Assembly (NCBI GenBank): GCA_031414695.1 | Contig: JANNWG010000057.1 | Coordinates: forward strand, 61,217 to 125,216 | Direction of reading: 5' to 3' | DNA length: 64,000 nt | Source: UKL13-2 sp031414695 | GTDB lineage: Bacteria > Pseudomonadota > Gammaproteobacteria > Burkholderiales > Usitatibacteraceae | Part shown: positions 32,801 to 42,900 of the stretch, one piece after another | Numbering within the stretch: position 1 is the first letter of the stretch | Layout: each line of letters begins with the position of its first letter | The notes under the pieces: model-generated | The model's input: the letters and a program-made list of their open reading frames with translations, nothing else | What the model was told of the DNA's origin: nothing | Databases searched by the model: none | Position numbers and translations under genes: made by a program

Positions 32801-33072
32801 TAGCTGTTGAATTTGTTAATAAAGTCAACGAAGGCCGCCCGCATATTGTTGATATGGTCAAAAATCGCGAGATAAAACTCATCATCAACACAGTCGAAGA
32901 AGACAAGCGCTCCATTCGTGATTCATGGTCAATTCGCAATGCCGCACTACAAGGCCGCGTGACATACTACACAACGGTTTCAGGGGCAAAAGCGGCGTGT
33001 GTTGGTATGCAGCATCTGTCTGAGTTGACTGTTTATTCATTGCAGTCATTGCATGCCGAGCTTCAAGCATAA
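29839..33072 (+). CDS. carB: Carbamoyl-phosphate synthase large subunit
   Basis: 1077 aa, the normal length. Two homologous ATP-grasp halves: the first begins IKSILIIGSGPIVIGQACEF and contains RPSFTMGGSGGGIAYN; the second begins KIMILGGGPNRIGQGIEFDY with RPSYVLGGRAMEII. The C-terminal MGS-like allosteric domain (about 940-1077, FISVRNQDKPKVEEIAR) is the site of nucleotide/ornithine control. It makes carbamoyl phosphate from bicarbonate, ATP and ammonia channelled from CarA. The 295-bp gap after carA carries a repeat and an ORF6N relic but no obvious terminator other than the repeat hairpin. Confidence 0.97.
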   Translation: MPKRTDIKSILIIGSGPIVIGQACEFDYAGAQACKALRDEGYKVILINSNPATIMTDPEMADVTYIEPITWKVVEKIIEKERPDALLPTMGGQTALNCALDLAKYGVLEKYNVEMIGATKEAIDKAEDREKFKKAMTKIGLASARSMIAHSMEEALQVQASIGFPAIIRPSFTMGGSGGGIAYNRDEFVEICERGLEASPTKELLIEESLLGWKEFEMEVVRDKADNCIIICSIENLDPMGVHTGDSITVAPAQTLTDKEYQIMRNASIATLREIGVETGGSNVQFAVNPKDGRMVVIEMNPRVSRSSALASKATGFPIAKIAAKLAVGYTLDELKNDITGGATPASFEPSIDYVVTKVPRFAFEKFPQADDRLTTQMKSVGEVMAIGRNFQESLQKALRGLETGVDGFNLKTVDPEKIGDELAYPRGERLWYVADAFGIGMSMEEIYGYTKIDPWFLVQIEDLVKTELAVEKKKLNDIDADELRALKRKGFSDRRLAHLLKVKESEVRAKRHASNIRPIYKRVDTCAAEFATSTAYMYSSYDEECESKPTNNKKIMILGGGPNRIGQGIEFDYCCVHAALALRDDGYETIMVNCNPETVSTDYDISDRLYFEPLTLEDVLEIVAIEKPVGVIVQFGGQTPLKLARDLEANGVPIIGTTPDMIDMAEDRERFLKMIHDLKLRQPPNRTARTNEEAIIKAREIGYPLVVRPSYVLGGRAMEIIHVESDLERYMREAVKVSNDSPVLLDRFLNDAIEVDVDAVSDGVDVVIGGIMEHIEQAGVHSGDSACSLPPFSLSDELQDELRRQTVAMAKGLNVIGLMNVQFAIKKENGEDIVYVLEVNPRASRTIPFVSKAIAAPLAKIAARAMAGQSLKSQGFTQEITPHYYSVKEAVFPFIKFPGVDVILGPEMKSTGEVMGVGKTFAEAFVKSQMGASIKLPATGINAGKVFISVRNQDKPKVEEIARVLIDLGFSIVATKGTATHLVKAGIAVEFVNKVNEGRPHIVDMVKNREIKLIINTVEEDKRSIRDSWSIRNAALQGRVTYYTTVSGAKAACVGMQHLSELTVYSLQSLHAELQA

Positions 33073-33142
33073 GTCATTGTCCACATCATCGCCATTTAGT
33101 TGTGCCGTTCGTCAATCACCCTATTTTCCACAGGAATCAACC

Positions 33143-33628
33143 ATGAGCAGTCTCGCCAAAGTCCCATTAACCGTATCAGGTGCAGAAGCGCTTAGAATCG
33201 AATTACACCGACTTAAAACCATTGAGCGACATGACGTGGTGCGTGCAATCGCGGAAGCGCGTGCGCAAGGTGATCTATCTGAAAACGCGGAATACGATGC
33301 TGCCAAAGAAAAGCAAGGTTTTGTCGAAGGGCGTATTCAAGAGCTAGAAGGCAAGCTCTCCTCTGCCCAAATTATCGACCCGAAAGTACTTGATGATGAT
33401 GGCCGCGTTGTCTTCGGCGTGAGCGTTGATTTAGAAGAGAGCGAGACAGGCGAAAAAGTCTCATATCAAATCGTAGGCGAAGATGAAGCCAATATCAAAC
33501 TCGGCAAAATTTCATTTTCCTCCCCCATGGCACGCGCCATGATTGGTAAATCTTCAGGCGACACAGTTGTAGTGCGTGCGCCAGGCGGTGAAAAAGAGTA
33601 TGAAATTGTGGAAGTGCACTATATTTGA
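33143..33628 (+). CDS. greA: Transcript cleavage factor GreA
   Basis: 161 aa from the ATG at 33143 with AGGA 8 nt upstream; the open frame overlaps carB but GreA starts here (LTVSGAEALRIELHRLK). The coiled-coil domain has the catalytic acidic tip region QGDLSENAEYDAAKEKQ, and the FKBP-like C-terminal domain has ISFSSPMARAMIGKSSGD. GreA enters the RNA polymerase secondary channel and stimulates cleavage of backtracked RNA. Placement after carAB is conserved in proteobacteria. Confidence 0.96.
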   Translation: MSSLAKVPLTVSGAEALRIELHRLKTIERHDVVRAIAEARAQGDLSENAEYDAAKEKQGFVEGRIQELEGKLSSAQIIDPKVLDDDGRVVFGVSVDLEESETGEKVSYQIVGEDEANIKLGKISFSSPMARAMIGKSSGDTVVVRAPGGEKEYEIVEVHYI

Positions 33629-33636
33629 AAGTCGCC

Positions 33637-33686
33637 TATTGGCGGGTGTTTCCAGCACTATTTGCTTGAAAATGCCTGCTGATATT
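33637..33686. repeat. Palindromic intergenic repeat, copy B
   Basis: TATTGGCGGGTGTTTCCAGCA is mirrored by TTGCTTGAAAATGCCTGCTG plus ATATT. It begins 8 bp after the greA stop. TATTGCACTTTG at its end also matches copy E. Confidence 0.65.
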
Positions 33687-33711
33687 GCACTTTGTATATT
33701 AAATTTGCGCG

Positions 33712-34551
33712 ATGAAAATTCTCTTCACTGGTTCATCAGGCCCTAAAGTCGGCGCAACGGTCGCCGCGCATTTAGCGAAATTTTACGATGTTGTCGGCAT
33801 TGATTTAGCGCCAGCGCAGCACACAAAATACGTTGAAGATATTGTCAATATTGCCGATTGGTCGCCCTATGTCGAAGGCGTGGACGCCATTATTCATTTC
33901 GCCGCCCTGCATGCACCGCATCGCGATACTCACTCGCGCGCACAATTTTTTGACACTAATGTACACGCCACTACACGCTTAATTGACGCTGCAAAATCGG
34001 CAGGTGTAAAACGTTTTGTGATGGCGAGTAGTACCTCTGTTTATGGCCGCGCGATGCGCTCAACCGAGCATGCTGTTTGGGTCACAGAAGAATTGACACC
34101 GATTGCCGAAGATATTTACGATGAAACTAAGCTCGCCGGTGAAGCGCTCTGTCGTGATAATTTCACGGCTGATTTTGTGACCACTGCGTTGCGCTTTTCG
34201 CGCGCATTTCCTGAGCCACTGCCCTTGATGGCGCAATATCGGCTGCATCGCGGTGTCGATGCCCGCGATGTAGCGGATGCATTTTTACGCGCACTGGATA
34301 AACCTTTATCGCAATTTGAGGCGTTCAATATTTCGGGTGCCACACCGTTTTTGCAATCTGACTGCGACGCGCTCATGCAAGATGCGACCGCCGTGCTACA
34401 ACTACGCGCGCCAGATTTAGTTGCTGAATTTTCACGTCGTGGCTGGGCACTACCGCAATCCATTGATCGTGTTTATGTTGCCTATAAAGCCGCAACAATT
34501 TTAGGTTTTCAGCCGCGATTTGGCTGGCAGAGTGTGTTGCCGTCGGCGTAA
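33712..34551 (+). CDS. NAD-dependent epimerase/dehydratase (extended SDR)
   Basis: 279 aa. Rossmann start MKILFTGSSGPKVGATVA, a variant of the TGxxGxxG motif; acidic residue ending strand two (VVGIDLAP) suggests NAD preference; HFAALHAPH; catalytic Ser in MASSTSVYG and YDETKLAGE (YxxxK). Shorter than UDP-glucose epimerases, in keeping with small sugar-acid or uncharacterised SDRs. Substrate unknown. It is convergent with the cyclase gene, 16 bp apart. Confidence 0.88.
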   Translation: MKILFTGSSGPKVGATVAAHLAKFYDVVGIDLAPAQHTKYVEDIVNIADWSPYVEGVDAIIHFAALHAPHRDTHSRAQFFDTNVHATTRLIDAAKSAGVKRFVMASSTSVYGRAMRSTEHAVWVTEELTPIAEDIYDETKLAGEALCRDNFTADFVTTALRFSRAFPEPLPLMAQYRLHRGVDARDVADAFLRALDKPLSQFEAFNISGATPFLQSDCDALMQDATAVLQLRAPDLVAEFSRRGWALPQSIDRVYVAYKAATILGFQPRFGWQSVLPSA

Positions 34552-34567
34552 CTGCCAATAGCCTAAG

Positions 34568-36574
34568 CTACATTTTTTCTAGCGCCATCGCGCCGTTCCA
34601 AGTAGCCCCTAGTGGCGTTGTTCGCAGTTGCTCAACTCGCGTGAGTAATACCCGCACTACGCCGTCGTCTGGACGATGCACAAGTATTTTGCGCCATGCA
34701 TCAATCGCCAAATCCCAATCCTGACATACGTAAGCATCAAACCCTTCGCGGCTACAACGATTAATATCTTGGTCGTTGTCGAGCGTGAATACGTCGATGG
34801 GTTCTGTTTTTCCTTTGACAATAATACGGTCAACGATTCGCAAGTTAGATTGATCTTTGAGGCGTGATGCGGTTTCTTTACTGATCAGAATTTCAGTGCC
34901 ATAGAGTTTATTTACGCCTTCAAGGCGCGAGGCGAGATTTACGCAATCACCGATGGCGGTATAGTCAAATCGATCTTCTGAGCCAAGATTCCCAATAATG
35001 GCAACGCCTGAGTGCACGCCAATACGGATAAAAATTTCCGGCAAGCCTTGATCACGCAAATCTTTACGCATCAATATCATTTCGTCGCGCATTTGCGCCG
35101 CAACAAGACAAGCGCGATCACATTGGTCAACATCATCAAGTGGCGCACCCCAAAAAGCCATAATGGCATCACCAATAAATCGGTTCAGCGTGCCGTTATG
35201 CAGCATGATGATGCGTCCCATACGCGTGAAGTGCTGGTTCAATAGGCTGGTAACCTGCTCGGCGCCAAGTCGCTCAGAAATATCGGTAAAGCCCGCCAAA
35301 TCGGTGAAGAGTATCGTCACTTCGCGGCGCTCGCCACCTAGCTTTAAGCGCTCTGGATTCGCCATCAATTGATCTACAACGTCAGGCGATAAATAGAGAC
35401 CGAAGGCGCGCCGTGTTTCAAGCTGTTGTGCGCGCTCGACGAAAAAAGCATAGCCGTTTTTAGTAACGAACATGAAAAAAATAGCGAAGACTGCCGCTGT
35501 AGGCGGAAGCCATACATTCCAGTGCACGAATAATAGCCACATGAGTAGTGTTACGACTGCCAACAATATCAGTGTCGTCACAAGGCCGCGTATCGGTGTC
35601 CAGCGTGACATACCTAGTGCGGCTAGGATAACAACCAACAGTAAAAGCTGAACTTGTTCCGCGAGCGTTGCATGTGCACGCGTGGTTTTATTGATTGCAC
35701 TCTCAAGAATATTGGCGTGTACCTCTGCGCCAGGCGTGAGCGCCGCCGTGCTTGCTGAGAACGGTGTGGCAAAAAGATCAGCCTGCGCTGAGCCAATCTC
35801 GACCGCTGCTTTTACGTCGCGTCCAACAATAACAATCTGATCTTTAAAGGCATCAGCGGTTAATCTGGGCGAGCCATTTAGCACCTCATGGTAAGAAACA
35901 TAAGGAAATGTATGGTCTCGACCAACAAAGTCAATTAACCGGTTTTCTTGATTTGAGATAGTTGGTAATACGCCAGGCTGACGCTTTCCAAGCATTTCAA
36001 CGATTTCTCGCCAAAATACATCACGGCCCTCTGGCATGCGTCGGATGACCAAGTCTGTGTCTAGTGCAATGTTGGCAAGCCCTGTCACGCCGCCAGCGTC
36101 TCTCAATAAAAGCAAAGGTTCAACGCGCACCCACTGTTTGCCGTATTGATTCTCAGTGTAAATCCGATCTGCCGCTAACACCACGTTACGATGCTGATCA
36201 ATTGCGCCAGCGAGAGCAGCATCTTCGCTTGGCGTTGAGGCTTCTGCAAAAACCAAATCCATTGCGATGACGGCGGCACCGCCTGCGTTTAGTTTTTCGA
36301 TTAAAGCGGCGTGCATGCTGCGTGGCCAAGGCCATTGTTGTTTTAATTCAGCAAAGGAGGCTTCGTCAATGCCAACAATAGTAATTGGCAGCATCGACTT
36401 TTTTGGCGCTGCTATTGAAGCGAGTGCATCGTAAGCGGCGAAGTCAATGCTACGAAATGCATTTGTGATCGTCATCGCGGCCAGCAAGACAAAGACGACG
36501 ATTGCGATTACGACATTCGCATTTAATGATCGTAACGACTGGCGCAATTGATTTAGTAAGCTAAGTAGTTTCAA
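34568..36574 (-). CDS. CHASE2-domain class III nucleotide cyclase
   Basis: 668 aa. A first membrane helix (about 20-40), a periplasmic CHASE2 sensor (about 45-290), three further membrane helices (about 305-375) and a cytoplasmic class III cyclase domain (about 415-600). Metal-binding Asp425 (LFTDLAGF) and Asp469 (FIGDAIMAFWGAP) and transition-state Asn546/Arg550 (CVNLASRLE) are present. The adenine-specifying Lys position is Arg465 (NRFIGD) with Thr539 as the partner, so substrate or activity may differ from standard adenylate cyclases. It is the last gene of a three-gene operon with the FecR/TPR protein 21 bp upstream, suggesting it reads a signal from that protein. Confidence 0.9.
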   Translation of the reverse strand: MKLLSLLNQLRQSLRSLNANVVIAIVVFVLLAAMTITNAFRSIDFAAYDALASIAAPKKSMLPITIVGIDEASFAELKQQWPWPRSMHAALIEKLNAGGAAVIAMDLVFAEASTPSEDAALAGAIDQHRNVVLAADRIYTENQYGKQWVRVEPLLLLRDAGGVTGLANIALDTDLVIRRMPEGRDVFWREIVEMLGKRQPGVLPTISNQENRLIDFVGRDHTFPYVSYHEVLNGSPRLTADAFKDQIVIVGRDVKAAVEIGSAQADLFATPFSASTAALTPGAEVHANILESAINKTTRAHATLAEQVQLLLLVVILAALGMSRWTPIRGLVTTLILLAVVTLLMWLLFVHWNVWLPPTAAVFAIFFMFVTKNGYAFFVERAQQLETRRAFGLYLSPDVVDQLMANPERLKLGGERREVTILFTDLAGFTDISERLGAEQVTSLLNQHFTRMGRIIMLHNGTLNRFIGDAIMAFWGAPLDDVDQCDRACLVAAQMRDEMILMRKDLRDQGLPEIFIRIGVHSGVAIIGNLGSEDRFDYTAIGDCVNLASRLEGVNKLYGTEILISKETASRLKDQSNLRIVDRIIVKGKTEPIDVFTLDNDQDINRCSREGFDAYVCQDWDLAIDAWRKILVHRPDDGVVRVLLTRVEQLRTTPLGATWNGAMALEKM

Positions 36575-36595
36575 CTTGTATCAATCTCTAGAATA

Positions 36596-39500
36596 TCAAA
36601 ATCGATAAGCGAGGTTAGCACCTGATGTTTTTGAAATATCTTTTTTTGCGGCATTCAACACAAATGCTTCGATAGACCATTTTTTACGATCCCATTCGAT
36701 AAACAGACGAGCTTGCGCATCCCATCCTGCACTCATTCGTGAAAGATTATTTTCATCCCGAAATCGCATAGAACGATAGACCGGACCAACAGACAATATC
36801 CCAAAACTTGGCCACGTTATGGTCAATGCGGTGTTTACCTGATGCGTCGGCAACCATGCGATTCTTTTTTGCTCAAGACCGGATGAACGATTGCGTGTAT
36901 CGGAATATGCATAATTAAACCGAAGCGCAAGATTCGATTTCAACAGTTGATCAAGATTGATGGTGGTCCGATCAACCCGCCCGCGATAGAACACAGGCCT
37001 GTCTTCGAGTTGCTCAAAGCGGGGTATTTGTGGAACCGCTCGAGCACGAAGCCGATCTGGATTGGATAAATCTGATTCTGTATTGACGACGCCTTCTAAG
37101 GTCGAAAACAAATTCTTAATCTCTTGCCGCTCCCACCCAATGCTGGCAAAGGTGTTTGACGACCATTGCCGTGCAAGACGCCACGCACAGCGGCGATTTA
37201 CGCCGCCTGCATAGGTTAACTGATCATCAATCACAATGCCGGCAACAGCGACTGGCCGCAACGTACTATTGTTAACTGGGCGCATCCACTGCCCACAAGT
37301 TGCACGAATGCCGGTCTGACCGCTTTGCCAAACTACACCGAGGGCAACGTTCGTGTTGCTGCGACTCAAATCGTCATTGACGATTGTACGAAAGTTAATC
37401 GGAGGGGGAATCACAACTGAAAATTGTCTCGGTTGTGAATGACGTGCATACCCAAGATGCCCCTCAATTTCAATTTTACCAATCGGTAACAAGTAGCTCC
37501 CCGCCAACTGCGACGAACTTGCCTGATCAGCGGTATTGAGGAAACGTCGAGGTACTGTCGCTCCTGGGCCGTGGACAAATAAATCCTGCGCTAATGTTTG
37601 TGGTCGTGATGCGCGCCCCCATTCTGCGCCGACTCGCCAATGATGGCGCCCATCTAATTGCTCAATAAAATGAAGTTGCACATCATCAGTCTTTTTAGTC
37701 AGCGAAAATTCCGTTTCACGCTGGGAGATGAGACCCGGAATGATGGCACTTGAACTGCGACTTACTGTGTCGAGTTGGCTATGTTGCTTGCCTGAACCCG
37801 CTTTAAACCAAAATTGCCGGTATGCATCTAGTCCCCAGTGCCCGCCGAGGTCAAAACGATCATCGATACCACTTATACGCTGGTACTCACCATCGAGGCC
37901 TGCGCGGCCAAGGTCAATGCCAATATCGAGGCGATTAAACGTTACAAAGCCGGCAAGATTCCAAGCGGGCTTGATACCTAATGCAGTTGATAGCGTTCTT
38001 GAACGGCCATCGATAACTTCAAGCCTAGGCGCGATGCGTGTTTCAATGAGTTCAGCAAAGTAGGCAAGCTGTAGATCAGGTAGCGTCCCGTTTGTGGTCA
38101 CAATAGCTTCATCTACCCGGGCACCTTTATTGGTGGCTGTTTGCGCTGATAGACGGGCATGATGGCTTGCCGTGCCTAATATTGGCTGATAACGATTTGG
38201 TGAACCAAATACCAAGGGATCGATAACAAAACCTTGTAGCAATTCAGAGCGTCGCGCAAAGTCGCCCGCATACCGATCCGCCATAAATAAATGACTGCCA
38301 GCCCATAACGGTAAATAGGATTGGACGCCAAGATTTTGCGCCCAAGCATCTAACCCAACGCTAGCTAGCGCGCCGCCGAGATTGACTGTGCCGCGCTGAT
38401 TATTGGAAAATTGATTAAATGAGCGCAAGTAAGGTAGGCGTGTCATCGCCTCTGTAGCGCTAGCGACCGCCTCTGCTACATTCCAATTATCATTGGCAAT
38501 CACACTGGCAACAAGATAAGGCAATGGATCGTTTGGGTCGAGCGCCATTGAGCGCGTTAGCGCTTCCCTAGCCGCTTTAAATTGATAAAGCCGGTAATAA
38601 GCAACAGCCAGATATAGTTGAGTGCGAGCATGGCGTGGCTCAATAATGGCGGCTTTTAACAAGTCGTCTAGTGCGACTTCGTTTTTTCCTTGCCGCAATA
38701 ATAACAATGCATTACTGGTATGCACAAATGGATTAGCTGCATCGATTGTAATAGCGCGTTGAATTGCCAAATCAGCCTCACGCCAATTAGCCGCGGCTAT
38801 TTCTGCACTGGCTATTTCAGCCAAAACATCAACTGATTGAGAATCAACAGAAATAGCCTTGCGCAGATACTGTCGAGCTTCGCCTAGATTACCGCGTTCG
38901 TTTTCTAGCCTACCCAACCCCAACCAACCACGCGCCTCAAGCGGGGCTATCTTGCTGGCTAGGCTAAATGCTTGGCGTGCTACAACACCATCTCCTTCAA
39001 GGCGCGCAATCTCGCCGTCGGAAAGCGCTACTTCTAATGACGGCTTCATTCGCTCTGCTTTACTCAGAATCTGTCGTGCAAGCGCAATACTGCCTTGACG
39101 TAGTGCAAGGTTGGCGCGCGCAGCAATCAACCGTGCTTCGTTGGGATAGCGTGACTGCGCCATCTCAAGGGTGCTCGTGGCGAGAATGAGTTCGCCTTCA
39201 TACAGGTAGCAATCTGCCAGTAGAAGAGAAGCAAGTGGCAATTCAACTGGCTCCAGCAGAGCCTGAAGTAGCCTAATTGCTTCCGCTGTTCGTCCTTGGG
39301 AAATGGCAGTGAGTGCGGGCTGTAATCGATCAAATGCTGTGCGCTCAGTTGGCAACGCCATGGCTCGAAAATTTGAAGGCGCAATGGTGAAAGAGGAGAC
39401 CCACTGAATGCGCTCAGAGGAATTAATCACGCTCGATTTTATCGGCGCCTTGCCGACTTCAGCGACAGCTTGTTCATTAGCGCCAACATCAACGCGTCCC

Positions 39501-39997
39501 ATTTCGTTAGAGAAATCAACCGCGCCGGAAAGTACAGTTAACGTGGTTTTGCCGTCAGCCTCCACGCGCAACTCCCAATCAGTACCGCGAATGGCGGCCA
39601 GCGCCGTCGGCGTTTTAACCACTACGCCACCAGCAGCTTGCTTGGTCTGCATCCATGCACGGCCTTGCTTAAGATCGATTGTCGTGCGCGTGTCTTTACT
39701 GCTGCTAGGCGCTTCGAGCTGAAACATGCTGTTAGGACCAATACGCATTTGCGTTTTGTCGGCAAACAGAATTGCAATCTTACTGCTGTCACCAGTCCGT
39801 AAAAACTGCGATGCCGCTAATGCCTGTTTGACTTTTGCTGTTTGCCAACTGGTTTGCCGCGCCTCTCGAAATTCGCCTTTTCCATCTATGCTGACAACCT
39901 CTGCCGTAGATGCACTAGCGCGCTGACAATACATGACAAAAAATATACTTGCGCACCAAATTAGCCAAAAATAAACACCGCGCTGGTTAATCTTCAT
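36596..39997 (-). CDS. FecR domain / TPR / outer-membrane beta-barrel protein
   Basis: 1133 aa. Signal peptide ends ...QRASAS near residue 30. FecR domain about 50-190 (SQFLRTGDSSKIAILFADKT, TALAAIRGTDWEL). Residues about 225-560 are TPR-like helical repeats (LLQALLEPVELPLASLLLAD, ARGWLGLGRLENERGNLGEA). From about 620 the sequence has alternating beta-strand character with many aromatic residues, and the protein ends ANLAYRF, a terminal Phe typical of outer-membrane barrels. I infer a barrel in the outer membrane with the FecR/TPR part in the periplasm, facing the CHASE2 sensor encoded next. Its ATG is 2 nt past the RCC1 gene stop. Confidence 0.85.
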   Translation of the reverse strand: MKINQRGVYFWLIWCASIFFVMYCQRASASTAEVVSIDGKGEFREARQTSWQTAKVKQALAASQFLRTGDSSKIAILFADKTQMRIGPNSMFQLEAPSSSKDTRTTIDLKQGRAWMQTKQAAGGVVVKTPTALAAIRGTDWELRVEADGKTTLTVLSGAVDFSNEMGRVDVGANEQAVAEVGKAPIKSSVINSSERIQWVSSFTIAPSNFRAMALPTERTAFDRLQPALTAISQGRTAEAIRLLQALLEPVELPLASLLLADCYLYEGELILATSTLEMAQSRYPNEARLIAARANLALRQGSIALARQILSKAERMKPSLEVALSDGEIARLEGDGVVARQAFSLASKIAPLEARGWLGLGRLENERGNLGEARQYLRKAISVDSQSVDVLAEIASAEIAAANWREADLAIQRAITIDAANPFVHTSNALLLLRQGKNEVALDDLLKAAIIEPRHARTQLYLAVAYYRLYQFKAAREALTRSMALDPNDPLPYLVASVIANDNWNVAEAVASATEAMTRLPYLRSFNQFSNNQRGTVNLGGALASVGLDAWAQNLGVQSYLPLWAGSHLFMADRYAGDFARRSELLQGFVIDPLVFGSPNRYQPILGTASHHARLSAQTATNKGARVDEAIVTTNGTLPDLQLAYFAELIETRIAPRLEVIDGRSRTLSTALGIKPAWNLAGFVTFNRLDIGIDLGRAGLDGEYQRISGIDDRFDLGGHWGLDAYRQFWFKAGSGKQHSQLDTVSRSSSAIIPGLISQRETEFSLTKKTDDVQLHFIEQLDGRHHWRVGAEWGRASRPQTLAQDLFVHGPGATVPRRFLNTADQASSSQLAGSYLLPIGKIEIEGHLGYARHSQPRQFSVVIPPPINFRTIVNDDLSRSNTNVALGVVWQSGQTGIRATCGQWMRPVNNSTLRPVAVAGIVIDDQLTYAGGVNRRCAWRLARQWSSNTFASIGWERQEIKNLFSTLEGVVNTESDLSNPDRLRARAVPQIPRFEQLEDRPVFYRGRVDRTTINLDQLLKSNLALRFNYAYSDTRNRSSGLEQKRIAWLPTHQVNTALTITWPSFGILSVGPVYRSMRFRDENNLSRMSAGWDAQARLFIEWDRKKWSIEAFVLNAAKKDISKTSGANLAYRF

Positions 39998-39999
39998 AG

Positions 40000-42900
40000 T
40001 TAAAACAAGAACCGTGTGATTGTTAATTCTTTTCCGCCGGGCAGTGTCATGATGGCATTTTTGCTGTCAATAAAACGAATCGTTAAGGGCGCGAAATTGT
40101 CCGTCAATCGTGCAGCAGGCTTGTATGCGCCGCCGGTGGGTTGGCCGTTACCATAAAGCCACCAATTACCACTGAATACTTTGGGATCAGGTGTTGGGTA
40201 CACTGAAATGTACCAAATAGGTTTGCCATCATCCGCATACATATAGCCCACAACATTGGCGAAGCCTGCCTGCCACTCAATAAAGAATCCGCGCCCACTT
40301 TCGTTCGCATTCCACCACCAGCCGTTTTCAGGTTGAAAAGGTTGCGGTGCAATGGTGAGGCCATCGGGCACGAATGCAAGCCTCTCTATTGGTACTGTAC
40401 CTGTTGGCCAGATCATGGTGCCTTTAGTCGCGGTGGCAAATGACATCGTGATGAGTCCTTCACTCTTCGGTGGGCTTGGTGGTTTATAAACACCCGCTAG
40501 CGTTTGTCCGTTTTCAACACTGTACAGCGTGGCTTGAAAGAGCGCACCGTCTAGCGTTACCGGCCCAGGGGCTACCATCCAGTTTGCTTGTCCCGCTTGA
40601 TCGTATAAGAAACCACCCCAAAATAAATTAGTGCCGCGTACTTCAACGGAATAGCCGCGCCCACCTTCAACAGGATTCCACCACCATCCTGTTTGCGGTG
40701 CTTGTGGTTGGCAGCTTAATGTGCCGGGCACAGTCGTCACACTGCGATTTGTGCCTGCATTGATCATGCTTGTTCCATTGGCGCCGTAACCGACAAAAAA
40801 TGTAGAGCCTTGAATCGCTGCTGCGCTGATGTTGTTTAAGATGTTGACTGATGTGCCTCCGGCGCTCAACACACCGGATATGAAGGCTTGTAAGTTACTC
40901 GCTGATGAGGCCGTAAGTTGGCCTTGCGAGTTGAGTTGAGCGAGTACGCAGCCTAGTGGGCCATCTTGTTTGGTATTGACTTCGCCTGCGGTACCTGGCG
41001 CTTGTGTTGCCTGCAATTGAATATGTGAGGCTGGATCGTCCGCTAATGCGCCACCTTTTTGGGCGGCTCCTTTAACAATTGATGCGGGTGCCAAGGCAAA
41101 TATATAAATGTTTGAGAGTCGCCCGATATCGAGTCGCTGAAAATTGATATTGGCGCGCACATTAGTCCCGCTACCTTCCGTACTAACCAAAAATACAGGT
41201 GTGACGGCATCAAGGCGATCTTTGCCGACAGTTGGATCCAGATCAAGATACCAATTATCGTCTTCGCGCTGTCCAGCGCCATTCACATTACGTACTAGCA
41301 CGGGTGAAGGCCGATCGGCGAGTGTGCTGTCTCCCAAAACGCCCTGACGATTTTCGCCCCATGCCCACAGCGTGCCGTCAATACGCGTGGCAAAACTCAT
41401 ATAACCGCCAGCCTCAATTTGGTTGTAGCCCTGGCTCACTCGCTTTGGTCTAGAAATCGCGCTGCTTCTAGTACCGTCGCCAAGGTAGCCCCAGTAGTTA
41501 GTGCCCCACGCCCAAAGTGAGCCATCCGTTTTGATGGCTAACGTATGTTGAAGCCCAGTTGTGACGCGTACAAAACCTGTACCAACCATGCGCGGCGTTG
41601 TGGCGCATGGGCTGCCGAGTTCGCCAGTGCCCAGGTTATTGGTGCCGAGCGCGCATGTTTCATTCGTGCTGACACCCAGTTGGCCTGCGCTGTTGTCGCC
41701 CCACATCCATAGTGATCCATCTGATTTAATGGCGGCTGAATGTAATGTTCCTGCCGCAATACTGGCAAAGCTAGCCCCTACTAAGCGACGCGTTGTTGAA
41801 CATGCAACTACCGCGGAGCCAGTACAGTTCTCGTTGCTAGCCACACCGAGTTGGCCATTACCATTTGCCCCAAAACTATAAAGTTCGCCATTACTCTTGA
41901 GTGCCAAGGTATGTAGGCTACCCGCTGCAACAGCGCTATATCCCCGATCAACTAATTCAGGCACCTGTGCCAGTCTGATCGCTGCTCCCAAGCCAGTCGC
42001 GCCAAATACATTGCTTCCCCATGCGAACAGGTCGCCATTTCGCTTAATGGCCATTGCATGAATCCCGCCGACAGCGACACTGCGGTAATCATTATTGCTG
42101 CCGATTTGTATTGGTTTAGGGGAGTCTAAAAAAGTGCCGTTGCCGAGCAAACTGTTTCGGTTAGCGCCCCATGCCCAAAGCGTACCGTCTGTTTTGACGG
42201 CAAGAACCGTTGCACCAGCGGCGCTAGTGGCTACACTGGCAAAACCTGTGCCAATGAGTACTGGACTCGTCTTATTGACAGCCGTACCAACACCTAATTG
42301 CCCTGAGCCATTTGCGCCTGATATCCACACCGTGCCGCTGGCGTCAACATAACCGGCATTTTCGCCACCTATTGCAATTGAGACAGCCCCTGTGGCGAAC
42401 TGTTTTGGCAAGAGTACGACACGTGGTTCAGCGCCGTATTGGCTGGCATCGTTTAGCCCCATGCCCCAGACGCTGCCATCGGCTTTCATGGCCACAGTAC
42501 CCGCTGATCCCGCAACAACTTGGGTAAATCCTTGGCCGACAACAGTGGGTGTCAATATGCGCGCGGATGCGAATGAATCTCCCCAGCTTAGCAATGCGCC
42601 GTCGCTGCGTAATGCAACGGCATGGTTATTACCGGCACCAATTTGTCTAATATTGTTGGCTATCTGCGTGGGTGAAGCTCGGTTTGCCGTGGTGCCGTCC
42701 CCCAATTGTCCCGTTAGGTTACTGCCCCATGCCCACATGGTTCCATCGGCGCGCATTGCATAAGAGGAGCTACCACCTGTTGCTATTGCGGTGTATCCAC
42801 TACCCACGACGCGAGCTGTGAAAGCACAATTAAATGCGTTTGGCCCGGGATTGCAAATATCGTTTGATACATACCCTAACTGCCCAAATTGATTGAGCCC

